Shown here piece by piece: positions 22,079-33,016 of a stretch of DNA of 64,000 nt. This DNA is from Hemileia vastatrix (lineage: Eukaryota; Basidiomycota; Pucciniomycetes; Pucciniales; Zaghouaniaceae), in assembly GCA_030280995.1 (NCBI GenBank), contig JASXTE010000015.1:23270501-23334500 (forward strand), read 5' to 3'. Made by a program: the position numbers and the translations under genes. How positions within the stretch are numbered: position 1 is the stretch's first letter; every line of letters starts with the position of its first letter. The notes beneath the pieces were generated by a model. The model ran no database searches. It was not told where the DNA came from and saw only the letters and a list, made by a program, of their open reading frames with translations.

Positions 22079-23255
22079 TATCAGCCAGGAGGTCTAGAAG
22101 ATTGGAGTAATGAATAAGAATAATAAAGGATAGATATGGGAGTAATAAGGTAATAATATAAAATGAAATAAAATTAATATGATTTGAGATATTAGGACAA
22201 CAATTTTATTGAGAGATGACAAAAAATTATAATTATTAAGTTAAACTGCAAATATTATTATTAATAGTAAGTATTCAAAAGCGCGTCAGTTCAATGTTAG
22301 TATTATAAGTCTTAAAGCAACCAACAATATTTTATATAGTATTTAAATTAGATGTAGTGTACAAATAAAAATAGTAAATAAAGTAATATAATTAAAATAT
22401 GTTGAATGATTGTATAGTAAGTAAGTGATGAGCTACCAGATGGACTTCAAAAGCCCTTTTATAGGCAAGAGGACTTTCTGGAGCGTTCCAAAAGTATATA
22501 CAATAGGTAAAATTATATGAAATAATTAATTTAGAAGAATCTAATTTTAAAACATAAAAATAAATCTGTGAATAAAAAAATATCCTTTCCCATTAGTAAT
22601 CCCTAAAAAGAATAGAGTTAATATAATAGCTAACTACGTGAATATAAAAAATATGAGAACTATGAGAAAAAATCTTAAGAAGGAATACCAATGACTAGAA
22701 AAGTATAATTAAAATGAAAGGAAGTATTTTTACGGTTTTAAATAAGCTTAACTAAGTAAAAATAATATTAATTTAACTATTTCAAGTAAGTGAACTATTA
22801 AATCAATTGAACAGCTAATTAAGTCAATACAGGAACCTTTTAACATGAGAATTTGAATTTAAACATATTAAATTAATATAGTAATATTGGTAAAAAAAAT
22901 TAGGGGTCACAGAAGCGCCAAATATTGATGGATATTTTTATATGATAGGTTGTATTTAGTTTTATATAAATGTTATTATTTAAAAAATTGTATTTACTGT
23001 GTAGGTTAAATTTACACTGATAATATAATTTTAAATAATTTATTCATACATATAAATCACACCATGGTATTATAGAATATTATATTTATTTATGTAATAC
23101 AATTTATTTAATAATAAAATTAAGTATAATATTTTATTTTATTCACAAAACATTTATAATTTTATTTTAAATAATTTTTTGTATTTACATAAGGTTATTC
23201 CTTTACAGTAATTTATTATATAGATTACTAGACTCCTGAGATAGCCTGGCTGACA
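22079..23255 (-). repeat. 5' LTR of element A
   Basis: Mate of 13,166-14,343; same ends (TGTCAGCC...GGCTGATA on the minus strand), 1,177 bp, TATA-like box near 22,455. Followed by TSD copy AGCCC at 23,256-23,260. Confidence 0.95.
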
Positions 23256-23950
23256 AGCCCAATCATTTCATACACTTTCTGCTTTCTGCTGAAAATTACA
23301 AGGTGCTGATTGAACATCTGTATTTGTGATATTAGAAGAGCAATAAGTTGATAAAATTTGGAGATCTGATGAAGACTGAATAGGAGGTTAGGGTTTACTT
23401 GGATTTTCTCTAGGATTTTCAGGGGGAACAGGACCCAAATCACCTGTTCTAGGATTTTGAAGAGGAGGATAATTTTTCCCTCTAAAGTTACTTGCTAATG
23501 GAGTATCAAACTGCATGGAATCACCAGTATTAGAAATTCTGTGCCTTATAAAAATAAAACAAAAATTATTAACTTTAAGAATATATACTTGATAAAATTA
23601 AAGAGAAATTAGCTATACATTTTAATTGTGAGTTTAATCAATAAAATATTCAAACAAAAAAATTGGTGGAAAACTTGGTTTTATTGGCTTTTGAAATATG
23701 GTCCTTAGATTTCTCAACCCTGGTTCTGAACTATTTACAATATTTTTCAAGTATAGGTAAACTTTGTATAGCACATTGATTCCTTTTATTTGAAATTAAA
23801 TTTACCATAAAATCTCACTTATTATTAGCAGTGTTTCTAAACCATAATGAATGTCCTTGTTTTTTTTTCTTAAACATTTAGGCAAGATCTCAAAAAGTTC
23901 TATTTATTAATCTTGCATATAGCTGTTCCAAAAATCTTTTACAAACACTC
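23256..23950 (-). pseudogene. Unrecognised gene Y, 5' part
   Basis: Minus-strand blocks upstream of element A. The first (about 23,905-23,665) contains KKKQGHSLWFRNTANNK; after a probable intron ending TTTTATAAG near 23,549, the second runs to the insertion site with FDTPLASNFRGKNYPPLQNP and ends NDWA. One TSD copy then joins it in frame to ASVLLNKFLGDRG at 13,160. Two in-frame stops lie in this part. No family recognised. Confidence 0.45.
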
Positions 23951-24036
23951 CAAATTCTCAAAATTCTTACCAATCCTAAATAATTTCAAATATATTAACA
24001 AAAATAAAATTTCCATGTTGTTTAACTTTTTTACTT

Positions 24037-26647
24037 ACTGGTGTCTGAAGTCCAACAGCAGTTATAACATAGTACTTTATTTCAAACATTCCCCTTTGGT
24101 GCTGTAAAGTGGCCGCATGTCCAATAATTGAATCTTGATTTATCACAATTTGTTTCTCTTTTTCTACTCTTACTAAACGGCAATTCACTTGTGGAAACCC
24201 CTCATAGGGATCCTTTTTTGCATCTTCTGGTATAAGCTCTTTAAATGGACTTACAATTAGATAGACTTTTTCATTATTGTCCTTTGAACTAAAAAGCTGA
24301 TCAATATTCCCAAACTGACTATCTTCTCCAAAGTAGAATTCAATGGTAGAATTCCCAGGATTCTGGTCTTGAGTTGTATAACGCTTTCAATGTACCAATA
24401 TGCTTGCTTCATTTTCAACTACCCGGTCTCCTATTGTCTCTGTTAATAACGAAGCCCATTTAGATGTCTTTTTTCTCTAGTGTGCCCTTACCCATTTTGT
24501 AAATAATGCCTCAGTAAAATGTATATGTTTTTTTTTGTATTGTGTTCAACTTTTTTAATATTAGATACATACTGAGCATCATCTTCAGCTTCACCTAGTT
24601 CCAATACCCTAGACTTTGAATGCCAGAGCTTGAGCATGGTCTGTGGTATTTATTCTATGTTCAATAAAAATAAATTAGCTCATTTGCATTTTTAAGCACC
24701 CAATTACCAAACTAACTACCTGTATAATGATTGTTTGGAATTTCTGATAATATGCCATCAACTCTTTCAGAAGCCCAAGTAGCCATACCAATGGGTGGAC
24801 CAGAATTTTTAATCATTTCTTGAAATTGTTGAGTGAAATGAAGATTTAGCTTAAAGCTGATATTTTTCCAAAATTCTTCCAAGCAGTTACGATACTCCAA
24901 TAGAAGTTGTTTTAATTCATCAAATTCATTAGTGGATACATTTTTAAAGTCAAAAATTTGGTAATTGAACTTAAAGTGGTGAGTGATTTGAGAAGATAAT
25001 ATTCTCTAGGTTTGTGGTCTGACGTCACTGATGTCTTAGCTTGATTTAATTTTACGACCCAAAGGGGGATAATTGACAAAGGAAAGTATAAAGTATAAAG
25101 TAAATGCCACTCTGCAGCTTTGAGGGAACCTGACTTTTTAGATCCTACTTGTTTTGGCACTTGTGAAATACAGGAGGGTTCTTTGTTTGCACAATCACAT
25201 TCCACACTTCCTCTAGCTCAGTGGCTGACAATTGTGGATTTCTAGTTCTTTTTCTTTCTTTCTCATTGAACTTATTTTTATCTTCCTTACTTCTAATAGT
25301 CTTAAGGGATTATTCAGATTTTTCACTTTCAGATATGCTAATACTTGTTTTCCTTAAGTTATAGGTCAAATTCCCACTTCCACTTCAAGAAGCATGTTCT
25401 GAGCCAAACTCTAAGGTTCAAAAGTGATGTTCAGAGCTTGATGACTTTTTCCTGCTTTTTGATCTTTCTGATTCAGCTCCTCTACTATCCATTCTAAGAT
25501 ATGTTTGTGACAGTCCTGTTGTACTTGTATATTGTAGTCTTTTATGCCATCCCACTGGTTCAATATTATCAGCATCACTGCTGATTAAGCTGCTTTTATG
25601 TTTTTTCTATTGCTTATTTAGAAATATATCAGAACATGCATCATCATTGTCTCTTCTTAGATGCTGATTTTTTTACTTTGTCAGCTTTTTTTCTAGGTTG
25701 ATTGCGGCATTTTGTAATAGATAAAAATTTAGACTGTGATCTTTAAGATTTCATAGTATGTTTGAATGCATTAAGTAAATTGAGCAATATTCCATAGGAT
25801 TCCAATATACAAGGTTATTCAGCTCGCTCCATCAAACCTCATTACTCCTAAAAATAGATACCTTCTTCCAAGGTGAACAACACTTTTTCCACTTCTCTGC
25901 CCAGCAGATATGATCCTCTTGAGTATGTAAGTAAAAATGTTCAACTTGATGCTCACCAATTTTGTCTTTTGAAATATGACAGACAGAGCAGAGCTTAGTG
26001 GCTGAGTGACTTGAGAACCAGCAATCTTTTGTATTGCAGGAATGTGTCCTATTAAAGAGAATAATGCAGCCATTATTTTTCATCCTTGTGGAAATTGAGG
26101 TGTTTTTTCAATAAATATGCTATCCCACAGAGTCTTTAGTTTATTGATGAGAGGCTTCAGAAGATGATTTATTTGTTCACTGATTGGCTCAGTTGGACCA
26201 GGAATAATAGCATATAAAAATAGATTTTTGGTTTTTAATTGATCTTCTAGAGGCAATTTTAAACACACCAACAAGATAATACCCACAGGTTTCTGATGGC
26301 GTCCTATACAAATGCCATCCGGCCTAATACATTTAACATATAAACTAAACATTAAATTATCTTGTGTTTTTTTATATCCATCAACACTTCTATTTTGAGT
26401 TGTAGAAATATCTAGAAAATTTTTCTATACAAAACCATCATATACATCTTTCATCACAACACTTTCCATGTTTTCTAGAAAATCATTTTTTTTCTCAATA
26501 AGCATCTTGAATTTTATTAGTTGAAGCTTTCCTGAAAGCCAGTCAACCAAACTGTTGTGATGAAATATTTTACAAGGATGGTAGATTTTTTCTTCTTGTT
26601 TGTACTTAGCCAAATACAAACTTTCATTACAATTGACAGTTTATTCT
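24037..26647 (-). pseudogene. Tnp2-type transposase (CACTA/EnSpm), C-terminal two thirds
   Basis: Decayed minus-strand gene. Recognisable pieces in order: HNSLVDWL (26,425-26,619); a block with GIILLVCLKLPL and IIPGPTEPISEQINHLLKPL (26,080-26,352), the diagnostic Tnp2 core; FSSHSATKLCSVCHISKD over two frames (25,819-26,083); KQVGSKKSGSLKAAEWH (24,912-25,205); GMATWASERVDGILSEIP (24,712-24,900); and a C-terminal SIIGHAATLQ segment ending at a GTAAGT donor near 24,037. This is the family (Pfam Tnp2/Transposase_21) that moves CACTA DNA transposons. Many stops and frameshifts. It is split from its N-terminus by element B; the frame is continuous across the ATTCT target site. Confidence 0.8.
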
Positions 26648-27460
26648 TGTCACCAGACGGCCTACGCACAAGGTCAAGGGTGTTCCTGGAAGTGAGATGA
26701 GGAGAGTAGTTTAGAAACTTCTTCGAAGCACAGAGGAGAAGTTTGAGGAAGTGATTTGAAGATGACTTGAAGGAAGAGCTACTTCTTTGAGATATGTTTG
26801 ATATGAATTCTAATATAATTTAAATGTAATATTAATATTCTTAAGATCTCACAAAGGATTGAAAACTCAATAATCAAATATTTAGGATTTAGAAATGATT
26901 ACTGAGAAAAATAAGGAAATATACAATAATAATGATTTAACCTGATGTTTCTACCAATATTAACTATATATACGTTTAATAATTTAATTCTAAAGAATGT
27001 TGAACCAAAATCCAACCCCTTTTATATCCTTTACTCCTCCTCACATTGACCTCATACCCATCCCTCATTCCGCACACCACAGACCACCAAAATTATACCT
27101 GTTACACCTTGAGCTTCCTCACTAACATGCATTAACCCTTTAATCCTCCACTAACCATTCCGTCCATGCCCACTACCCCTTTTTAATAACCCACAGATAT
27201 TTTAATAAACTTTTTTAGCAGACTATTAAATTGACTATTGCGCTGTGCGTCGCTTATTGAGGAAAAGATTATGACACACTATTGAGAGATTGACTAATTT
27301 AGAATTAGAGTTTAGACTAGTGCAGTTGAATAGTGAGTACACAAAGGAAATTGGCAGTTGCTATGTATAATTTCTTTCTGCGCTTCGAGTATGGATTTAG
27401 ACCTCTGTTTTATTTATTTAATGAGCTGATTTTGCCTCGAGTGTCACATGGTGCGTGACA
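26648..27460 (-). repeat. 3' LTR of element B
   Basis: TGTCACCAGACGGCC to CATGGTGCGTGACA on the plus strand, 813 bp. Mate at 35,700-36,512; third copy at 3,133-3,942. A minus-strand TATA-like GGATATAAAAGGGG lies near 27,018-27,031. The CACGTG found at the tip of the other copies reads CACATG here. Confidence 0.95.
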
Positions 27461-27559
27461 GATGCCCGGGTATAAAAATGATAGCTCTGTTGAGTGTGAG
27501 ACATATTTTTCCCACACTACTTTCTCTCCATTCTTATTTTAATTACTTTATACTTTATT
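27461..27559 (+). promoter_or_regulatory. Promoter/leader of antisense gene (element B)
   Basis: GGGTATAAAAATG at about 27,469, 10 bp past the LTR tip, then a leader with TTCCCACACTACTTTCTCTC to the ATG at 27,560. Nearly the same sequence is found at 3,943-4,038. It starts a transcription unit opposite to gag-pol if active. Confidence 0.5.
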
Positions 27560-27917
27560 ATGTTGACTTGTCCTACCCCAACTCCCACGCCTCCACACCC
27601 TAAAGCAGATGGTGAAATCATTACCCGGAAGTATTCTCAAGCATGCAAAGCCTGCAAATCAATTGAATACTCTTGCATTGAAAGCACGGCAACAAGAGTT
27701 CCTCGCCAGAAATGTGAGTTTTGCCGTTGGAGATGGGTGGCGTGTGATGCTTTGTTGAAAAATGCTGAAATTGAGTGTCAATTTAAAAAATCAAATATTG
27801 GGTAATACCAAAGACCAAAGAAGTGGTCGAAGATATCTGGGACGTATCGGTCGGGGACAATCAGTCAATGGGAGAGATTGAGGAGGAGGTTGAAGCTACT
27901 GTGGCAACCTGGGTAAC

Positions 27918-29094
27918 TGTCAGTATAGTCTAGTATATAAGTATGATATAATAGTGTTTATTTATGGTCCTACTACTTATTGATAAATGATTTAGTGATT
28001 AAACCTCAGGGGAAGACTAATAAAATAGTTATACTCAAATAAAACTCACAATACTTGGATTTAAATGCGTGCTAGTGGCGGAAAATAGATGAATAAAATA
28101 TAGTTATAGCTTATATAAAGATAATATCAATTTATAATAGCTTTATAATATATTTCTGAATGCTAATAATTGTATAGTAGTGGTTGTTTGAATTGTAGTA
28201 ATTGAATGATGATCATAAACCGTCAAAATCCCTCCTTACTTATACCCAAATCCACTGGAGTGCACAGACCTTCAATCCAGATGATGTCACTGCTATCCCC
28301 TGCAATTACAGCACTGTGAGGGCCCATCACCTCCCCATGGCGTCCACTTCAAGCAGTTTCAACACCCAGACCTCCAGTAAGGACCCTCCATCACTATTAA
28401 TAATAACACTGATCCAAACCATAAATAGAAAACCCAGATAAAAGCGGATACCATAAAGAAACAGGTAAAATAAATAATAAAAAAGAGATTTAATGAAACT
28501 AAAAGCATATAAAGGAAACAAATAAAATTTCCAAGCCCCCAATAACATCCCCAAGCATCCATATTAACCCAGAAACATCCTTCCAACCCATAAATCCGTG
28601 AATAACCATCCAAGGAAGTAATTTTAGTTGTCCAAACTGGGTGTATGCACCTGATATAGGTGTCTATGCTTCTGTAGGCGTTGTGAGTCCACTGATTTCG
28701 TCCATATGACCTAAAATAAGCAGAAAAACAAAGGTTATAGGCTATTAAGGGGCTAAAACCCACTTATATACCTAAATATACATAATATACTGCATATTTC
28801 ACTGAATATGAGATTTATGTATACATATAAGCTTATGTATGTCAATAATTACTTTATATCACTTAAGATAAGTATATTATGACTCCATTAACACCTTAAT
28901 AAGTACTATTAGGCCATGGATAAGCTATTTAAACTATTATAAATTATATAATAGAATAATAATTATATATATATATAATAAAATAATATATATTATTATT
29001 TTAACCTTATTTTTAAGATATAAGCTTAATCTACTTAAGGTTATCTTATTTTAAGCATAAGAAATACTCAGTCCTAAGGATATTTAGGCTGACA
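27918..29094 (-). mobile_element. Solo LTR (family D) inside the antisense gene
   Basis: 1,177 bp with TGTCAG...CTGACA ends, flanked by the 5-bp repeat GTAAC (27,913-27,917 and 29,095-29,099). Read on the minus strand it starts TGTCAGCCTAAATATCC, matching the LTR that begins at 63,935. A minus-strand TATA-like box GGGTATAAGTAAGGAGGG lies at about 28,228-28,245 and is shared with the LTR-like segment at 46,086. No internal region remains, so it is an LTR-LTR recombination product. The ORFs within (28,202; 28,327; 28,359) are not genes. Confidence 0.9.
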
Positions 29095-29596
29095 GTAACC
29101 CAAGCTACAAGTAAGAAAAGAGGGGTTGAAGAAGAGATAGATGAATTAGTTGAAGAGGATGAGGATGAAATCCCTATTTCAAGATGGACACCAAAGAAGT
29201 GGCGGATGGTCATCAAGGTTGACAAAGAGGAGAAGGAATTGATGGCGGAAGTCACCCCGAAGTTATTCTTAGAAGCTGACCCATTGTTTGAAGTAAGTCT
29301 GTTCTTCTTTTATTTTAAAATATTTTGTTACTTATGACCTATGTTTTAGAATTCAGATTTAATCGCGGAGTCTCTGATTATGGAAGCTGCGCCATCGCTG
29401 CCAGTTGAGGCAAATCAACCAGTGGTTGATTTGAGGGAGGACAACAAAGAGACTCTCCACCAGGTATGGTCAAAGAAACCTTGGCAAGGTCGAAAAACTT
29501 GATTCATCAATGATTTAAGCGGTAAGATCGATAAGACTGTCGATGCTTCCTCCTTCGACATGGCTGAAGAATTACTAGAAATTGGGGAAGAGAATA

Positions 29597-29835
29597 CACT
29601 ACGCAATATAGGGGGTGGACTTGCTAGCAAGTCCTCAACCTGAACTCAGATGGAACTCAGACTGAACTCATACTGAACTCTACTTGAACACCCACCTAAA
29701 ACTGTTCTGCTGAGTGGTGTTCATCCCTGATTGTATGGTTCCTTTATCAATAGCTCAATGTGTGTTCAATCTGTGGTGAGTTTGGGTCCAAGGTTGCGGA
29801 CTCGCTAACAAGTCCGCCCCCCCTTTTATGTGGTG
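29597..29835. mobile_element. MITE with long terminal inverted repeats
   Basis: 239-bp insertion absent from the B2 copy at the matching place (about 4,893). The two ends are inverted repeats over about 40 bp: CACTACGCAATATAGGGGG at the left and, read from the right end, CACCACATAAAAGGGGGG. Each end then carries GGACTTGCTAGCAAGTCC, a perfect 18-bp palindrome at 29,617-29,634 and a two-mismatch form at 29,798-29,815. The target duplication is short and ambiguous (TA or ATA). No coding capacity, hence non-autonomous. Confidence 0.8.
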
Positions 29836-30017
29836 ATATATTTGAGAAATGCAGGAAGGAAATAAGAGTGGTTTTGGAAAAAATGAAAGAAGTTGGTTTG
29901 GGAGAAAATATAGGAGAAAATTTGAAATGGAAGGAGAAAGAAAAGAAAGAAAGAGGAAAGGAAAAAGTAGAAAGTAATTTGTGTATTTATTTATTTATTG
30001 TTTATTTGTTTTTTTAA

Positions 30018-30787
30018 TTGAAAATGTTGATATATATTTTATGAGATTTTGAGAAAAGAAAAGAAAAAAGGAAGAAAAAGATTTGAATAAAATTTTGTTT
30101 TTAAATTTTGAAAGAAGAAAAGGAAATAATGTTTAACTGAAGGAATTTATAGTTTTAAGTTTGAAAAAAGAAAATTTAAGTAAGAAAAAGAAATAGTTGA
30201 TTGAAAACAATTTTTTTTGAGATGAAAATTTAATGAGAGAAGAAGAAAAAAATTGTTATTCGTGAAAGTTTATTTATTGAAGTTTTGAGGGATTTCGGTT
30301 ATTTTTTTTTAAAAAAAAAAGAAAAAAGAAAAATAGTTTTTTGAAAAAAAAGAATTTGAAAGAAAGAAGTAATTTGTTTGAAGAATTTTAAAAGAGAGAT
30401 TTAAAGGTTGAAGTGAAGTTTGAGAAAGATTATCGTATTGAGTTTGTAAAAAAATTTGACAATTTGAGGAAAAAGAAATAAGGGAAAAGAAGAAAAGAAA
30501 GAAAATTAAAGGAATATTGATTTTTTTAAGATTTTATTTGAATGAATTTTAAGATTTTAATTTTATTATTTTAATTTTATTTTATTTTTTAACTTTTACT
30601 TTTTTAATTTAATTTAATTTAGTTTAGTTTATTTATTTTTATTTATTTTTAAAGAAAGTTTTAAAAAAAACTTTTGAGAAGAAGAAAGAGGAAAATGAAA
30701 ACAGAGTAAGGATTTTAGAAGAAAAGAAGTTTTAAAATTTTAAGAAAAAAAAGAAAAGAGAAAGAAGAGAAAAAATAAAAGAGAGTT
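30018..30787. repeat. Purine-rich tract between antisense gene and pol
   Basis: About 770 bp, strongly A/G-rich on the plus strand (GAAGAAAAGAAA-type) with a T-rich interlude at 30,520-30,660. It separates the convergent ends of the antisense gene and pol. The first part also occurs in B2 (to 5,330). Confidence 0.75.
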
Positions 30788-31206
30788 CTAAGGTTTTGGT
30801 TTTAAAGGATATTTAAGATGAAAAGATTTTAGGAGTTCAGGGGTGTTAGAAACATTGATGGCTGGTTCCCATAATGTTTTGTCTGAGTCATCAAGGAAGC
30901 CTTCCCATTCCACGAGGTATTGAAGTTTCCCCTTGCGCATTCTTGAATCAAGGATACGGCTTACTTCCCACTCTAGATGGTCTTCTACTTCGACTGGTTC
31001 CGGAGGAGGTTGGTTACTGCCCAGGTATGTTTCTCAAGCCAGTTCCAGGAGAGATACGTGGAAAACAGGGTGAATAGCCTGCCATTTAGGAGGTAGCTTG
31101 AGTTGAAATGCAGTTCTAGAGACTTCGGAGTAGATTTTGAATGGTCCCAAGAGTTTTTCAGCTGGTTTTTTTGATGGTCAAGTTGTTTGAATGTTTTGTG
31201 CATCAA
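30788..31206 (-). pseudogene. Integrase C-terminus and chromodomain (element B)
   Basis: Minus-strand continuation of pol: a GPF-type segment (LLGPFKIYSEVSRTAFQLKL), PVFHVSLLELA, then a chromodomain with WEVSRILDSRM, QYLVEWEGF and LWEP (about 30,985-30,850), and stop TAG at 30,788-30,790. In-frame TGA codons at two places stand where arginine is expected. The chromodomain places the element among chromoviruses. Confidence 0.8.
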
Positions 31207-32044
31207 ACCATACTTTGTGGCCTGATTTAAAAGAAGGAGAAGATTGTCGATGTTTGTCAGTCTGTTCCTTGTACCTTTGAATCACTAATTCTAAGTTTGA
31301 TTTAAGTTCTTCTTGGAGTCATGATATGGTTCTAAGATAATGTTCCACAGGATGACTAGTTCCTACATGGATTGAGTTGAATTGAGGATGTCTTCCATAA
31401 ACAGCTTCAAAGGGAGATTGTTGTGTCAAAGAATATGTTGAGTTATTATAAGCAAATTTGACCAATGGTAACCATGTGGTCCAATTGTCTTGTTTGTAAC
31501 TGACATACATTTGAAGGTATTGTTCAAGGATTTGGTTGACCCTTTCCATTTGCCCATCAGTTTCAGGATGATAGGCCGTGGAGAGATTCCTCGTGATATT
31601 GAGTTATCGACACAATTGATTCCAGAATGTGGATACAAACAATGAGCCTCTATCTGAAATAATATCATTAAGTAAGCCATGTTTGGAAAATACATATTCT
31701 AGAAACAATTTTGACAAATCTTCTGCTGTAGCAGTAGTAGTGGTTTTAATGAAAATAGACATTTTTGAAAATATATCTACTATTGCTAATATAGCATCAA
31801 AATTATTAGAAAGAGGAAGTTGAGAAATAAAATCCATTGATAAAGATTCCCAAGGTTTAGAGGGAATAGGAAGTGGTTGAAGCAAACCATTCTTCCAGCG
31901 ACGTGGAGCCTTATTCCTATTACATTCGTAACAAGATCTTATATAGGCCTTGATTTCTCTGGTCATTCCTGGCCAGAAGAAATCCCTCTGTATTAACTGG
32001 TAGTTTTTATCAACCCCAAAATGACCAGCTAATGGAGAATCATG
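31207..32044 (-). pseudogene. Integrase (element B)
   Basis: Zinc module (SPLAGHFG ... SCYECNRNK) and the full catalytic triad in order: SMDFISQLP (Asp 1), DIISDRGSLF (Asp 2), [15 protein letters not shown] (Glu). Split over frames 31,604-31,966, 31,426-31,695 and 31,319-31,549, so at least two indels or stops interrupt it. The enzyme would insert element cDNA into chromosomal DNA; this copy cannot make it. Confidence 0.85.
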
Positions 32045-33016
32045 TCAACTGTTGAAAATCCATAATTTTATTTCATTTTTGTTGGGTATGACTACTCTAC
32101 CTTCAAAAACAAATAAACCTGATTCAATACTAAATCTTTTGGCCCCTTGCTTTGAGTGTATTTTGTCTTTTAACCCTAAACAATAATTGTCCTTTGACTG
32201 AGATTTGAGGATGTTGGATAGTGTATTTTTAAAAGATTGAATTATCATTGAATTGAGTTGATGAGTCGTTAACATTGATTTGTTGAAGACTGATTTCACA
32301 TTTGCTGGGTTCTTGTCAGCGAATGCGTCCCCCCGCTGTGGGTAAACATTGTCCTGACCTGACAGGATATCTGGGACAACACAGTTCTTACCTGGGCAAT
32401 AGGAAATAGAAAAGGGAAATTCAGACAGAAACTCAGACCACCTGACTTGACAACTGGTTAATACTTTGGAAGACATAAAGTATTTCAAAGCATTATGGTC
32501 AGTTAGTATTTGAAAAGGACTATCTAGGCTGAGAAGAAAAGAGCGCCATTTTTTATGACAATGAATAATAGCTAAAAGCTCTTTGTCATGAATTTCTTAA
32601 TTTAATTATGCTGCAATGAGTTTGTGTGACTCAAAAGCAACAGGATGAAACAATTGTGTTTTAGGATTGAATTGTGAAATCACCCCAGAAATAGCATCAT
32701 TGCTAGTGTCTGTTTTGACTATTGTCAAAGCAGAAGGATCAAAGTGTCGAAGAATTGGAGCTGTGGTAAATGCAGTCTTCAATTCTTTGAATTCCTTTCG
32801 TGCTGTAGAAGTAAAAACAAAAGGAATATCTTTTCTAAGAAGAGAAATAATATTGGAAATAGTTTTAGAGTAATCTTTAATAAATCTTCTATAGAAATTG
32901 GCAAAACCCAAAAATCCTTGGAGGGATTTAACGGTTTTGAGCTCAGGCCATTGCAGGACTTTTTGGACCTTTTTGTCATCCATGACTAAACCATCAGTGG
33001 ATAATGTAAACCCCAA
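32045..33016 (-). pseudogene. RT connection and RNase H (element B)
   Basis: 32,606-33,016 carries the RT thumb/connection (MGFTLSTDGLVMDDKKV; LQGFLGFANFYRRFI) and the RNase H start with TDTSNDAISGV. After two stops near 32,600 RNase H resumes (ELLAIIHCHKKWRSFL, TDHNALKYF), followed by 32,045-32,488, the tether leading to integrase (PGKNCVVPDILS). Confidence 0.85.

Larger units (their letters stand above)
13166..23255 (-). mobile_element. Element A: Ty3/gypsy chromovirus, 10.1 kb
   Basis: Complete LTR retrotransposon on the minus strand: LTRs 22,079-23,255 (5') and 13,166-14,343 (3'), about 97% alike by eye, bounded by the 5-bp target duplication AGCCC (13,161-13,165 and 23,256-23,260). Internal order on the minus strand is PBS, leader with intron, gag, aspartic protease, RT, RNase H, integrase, AT-hook and chromodomain, PPT. 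Coding capacity is broken by frameshifts near 19,165, 16,920, 16,330 and 15,185 and by a 926-bp insert at 17,086. It is inserted in gene Y. Confidence 0.95.
27560..30017 (+). pseudogene. Antisense Zn2Cys6-like gene, copy in element B
   Basis: Same gene as 4,039-4,981. Exon 1 (27,560-29,292) is interrupted by a solo LTR (27,918-29,094); intron 29,293-29,349 (GTAAGT...TTTTAG); exon 2 (29,350-30,017) is interrupted by a MITE (29,597-29,835). Protein: PTPTPTPPHP, then C-KA-C-KSIEYS-C, a 12-residue loop, C-EF-C-RWRWVA-C, i.e. the Zn2Cys6 spacing with all six cysteines; then an EIEEEVEAT stretch, KKRGVEEEIDELVEEDEDE and a lysine-rich C-terminus. A one-base deletion near 27,790 and a TGA at 29,499 disable it. 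Its 3' end converges on the end of pol. Alternative view: a captured host gene with no role for the element. Confidence 0.7.

Noticed and set aside
28202..28763. ORFs in the insert of the antisense gene
   Set aside because: They lie in a solo LTR with TSD GTAAC; no protein motif.
32667..32989. Plus-strand ORFs opposite element B pol
   Set aside because: Shadows of the RT/RNase H frame on the minus strand.
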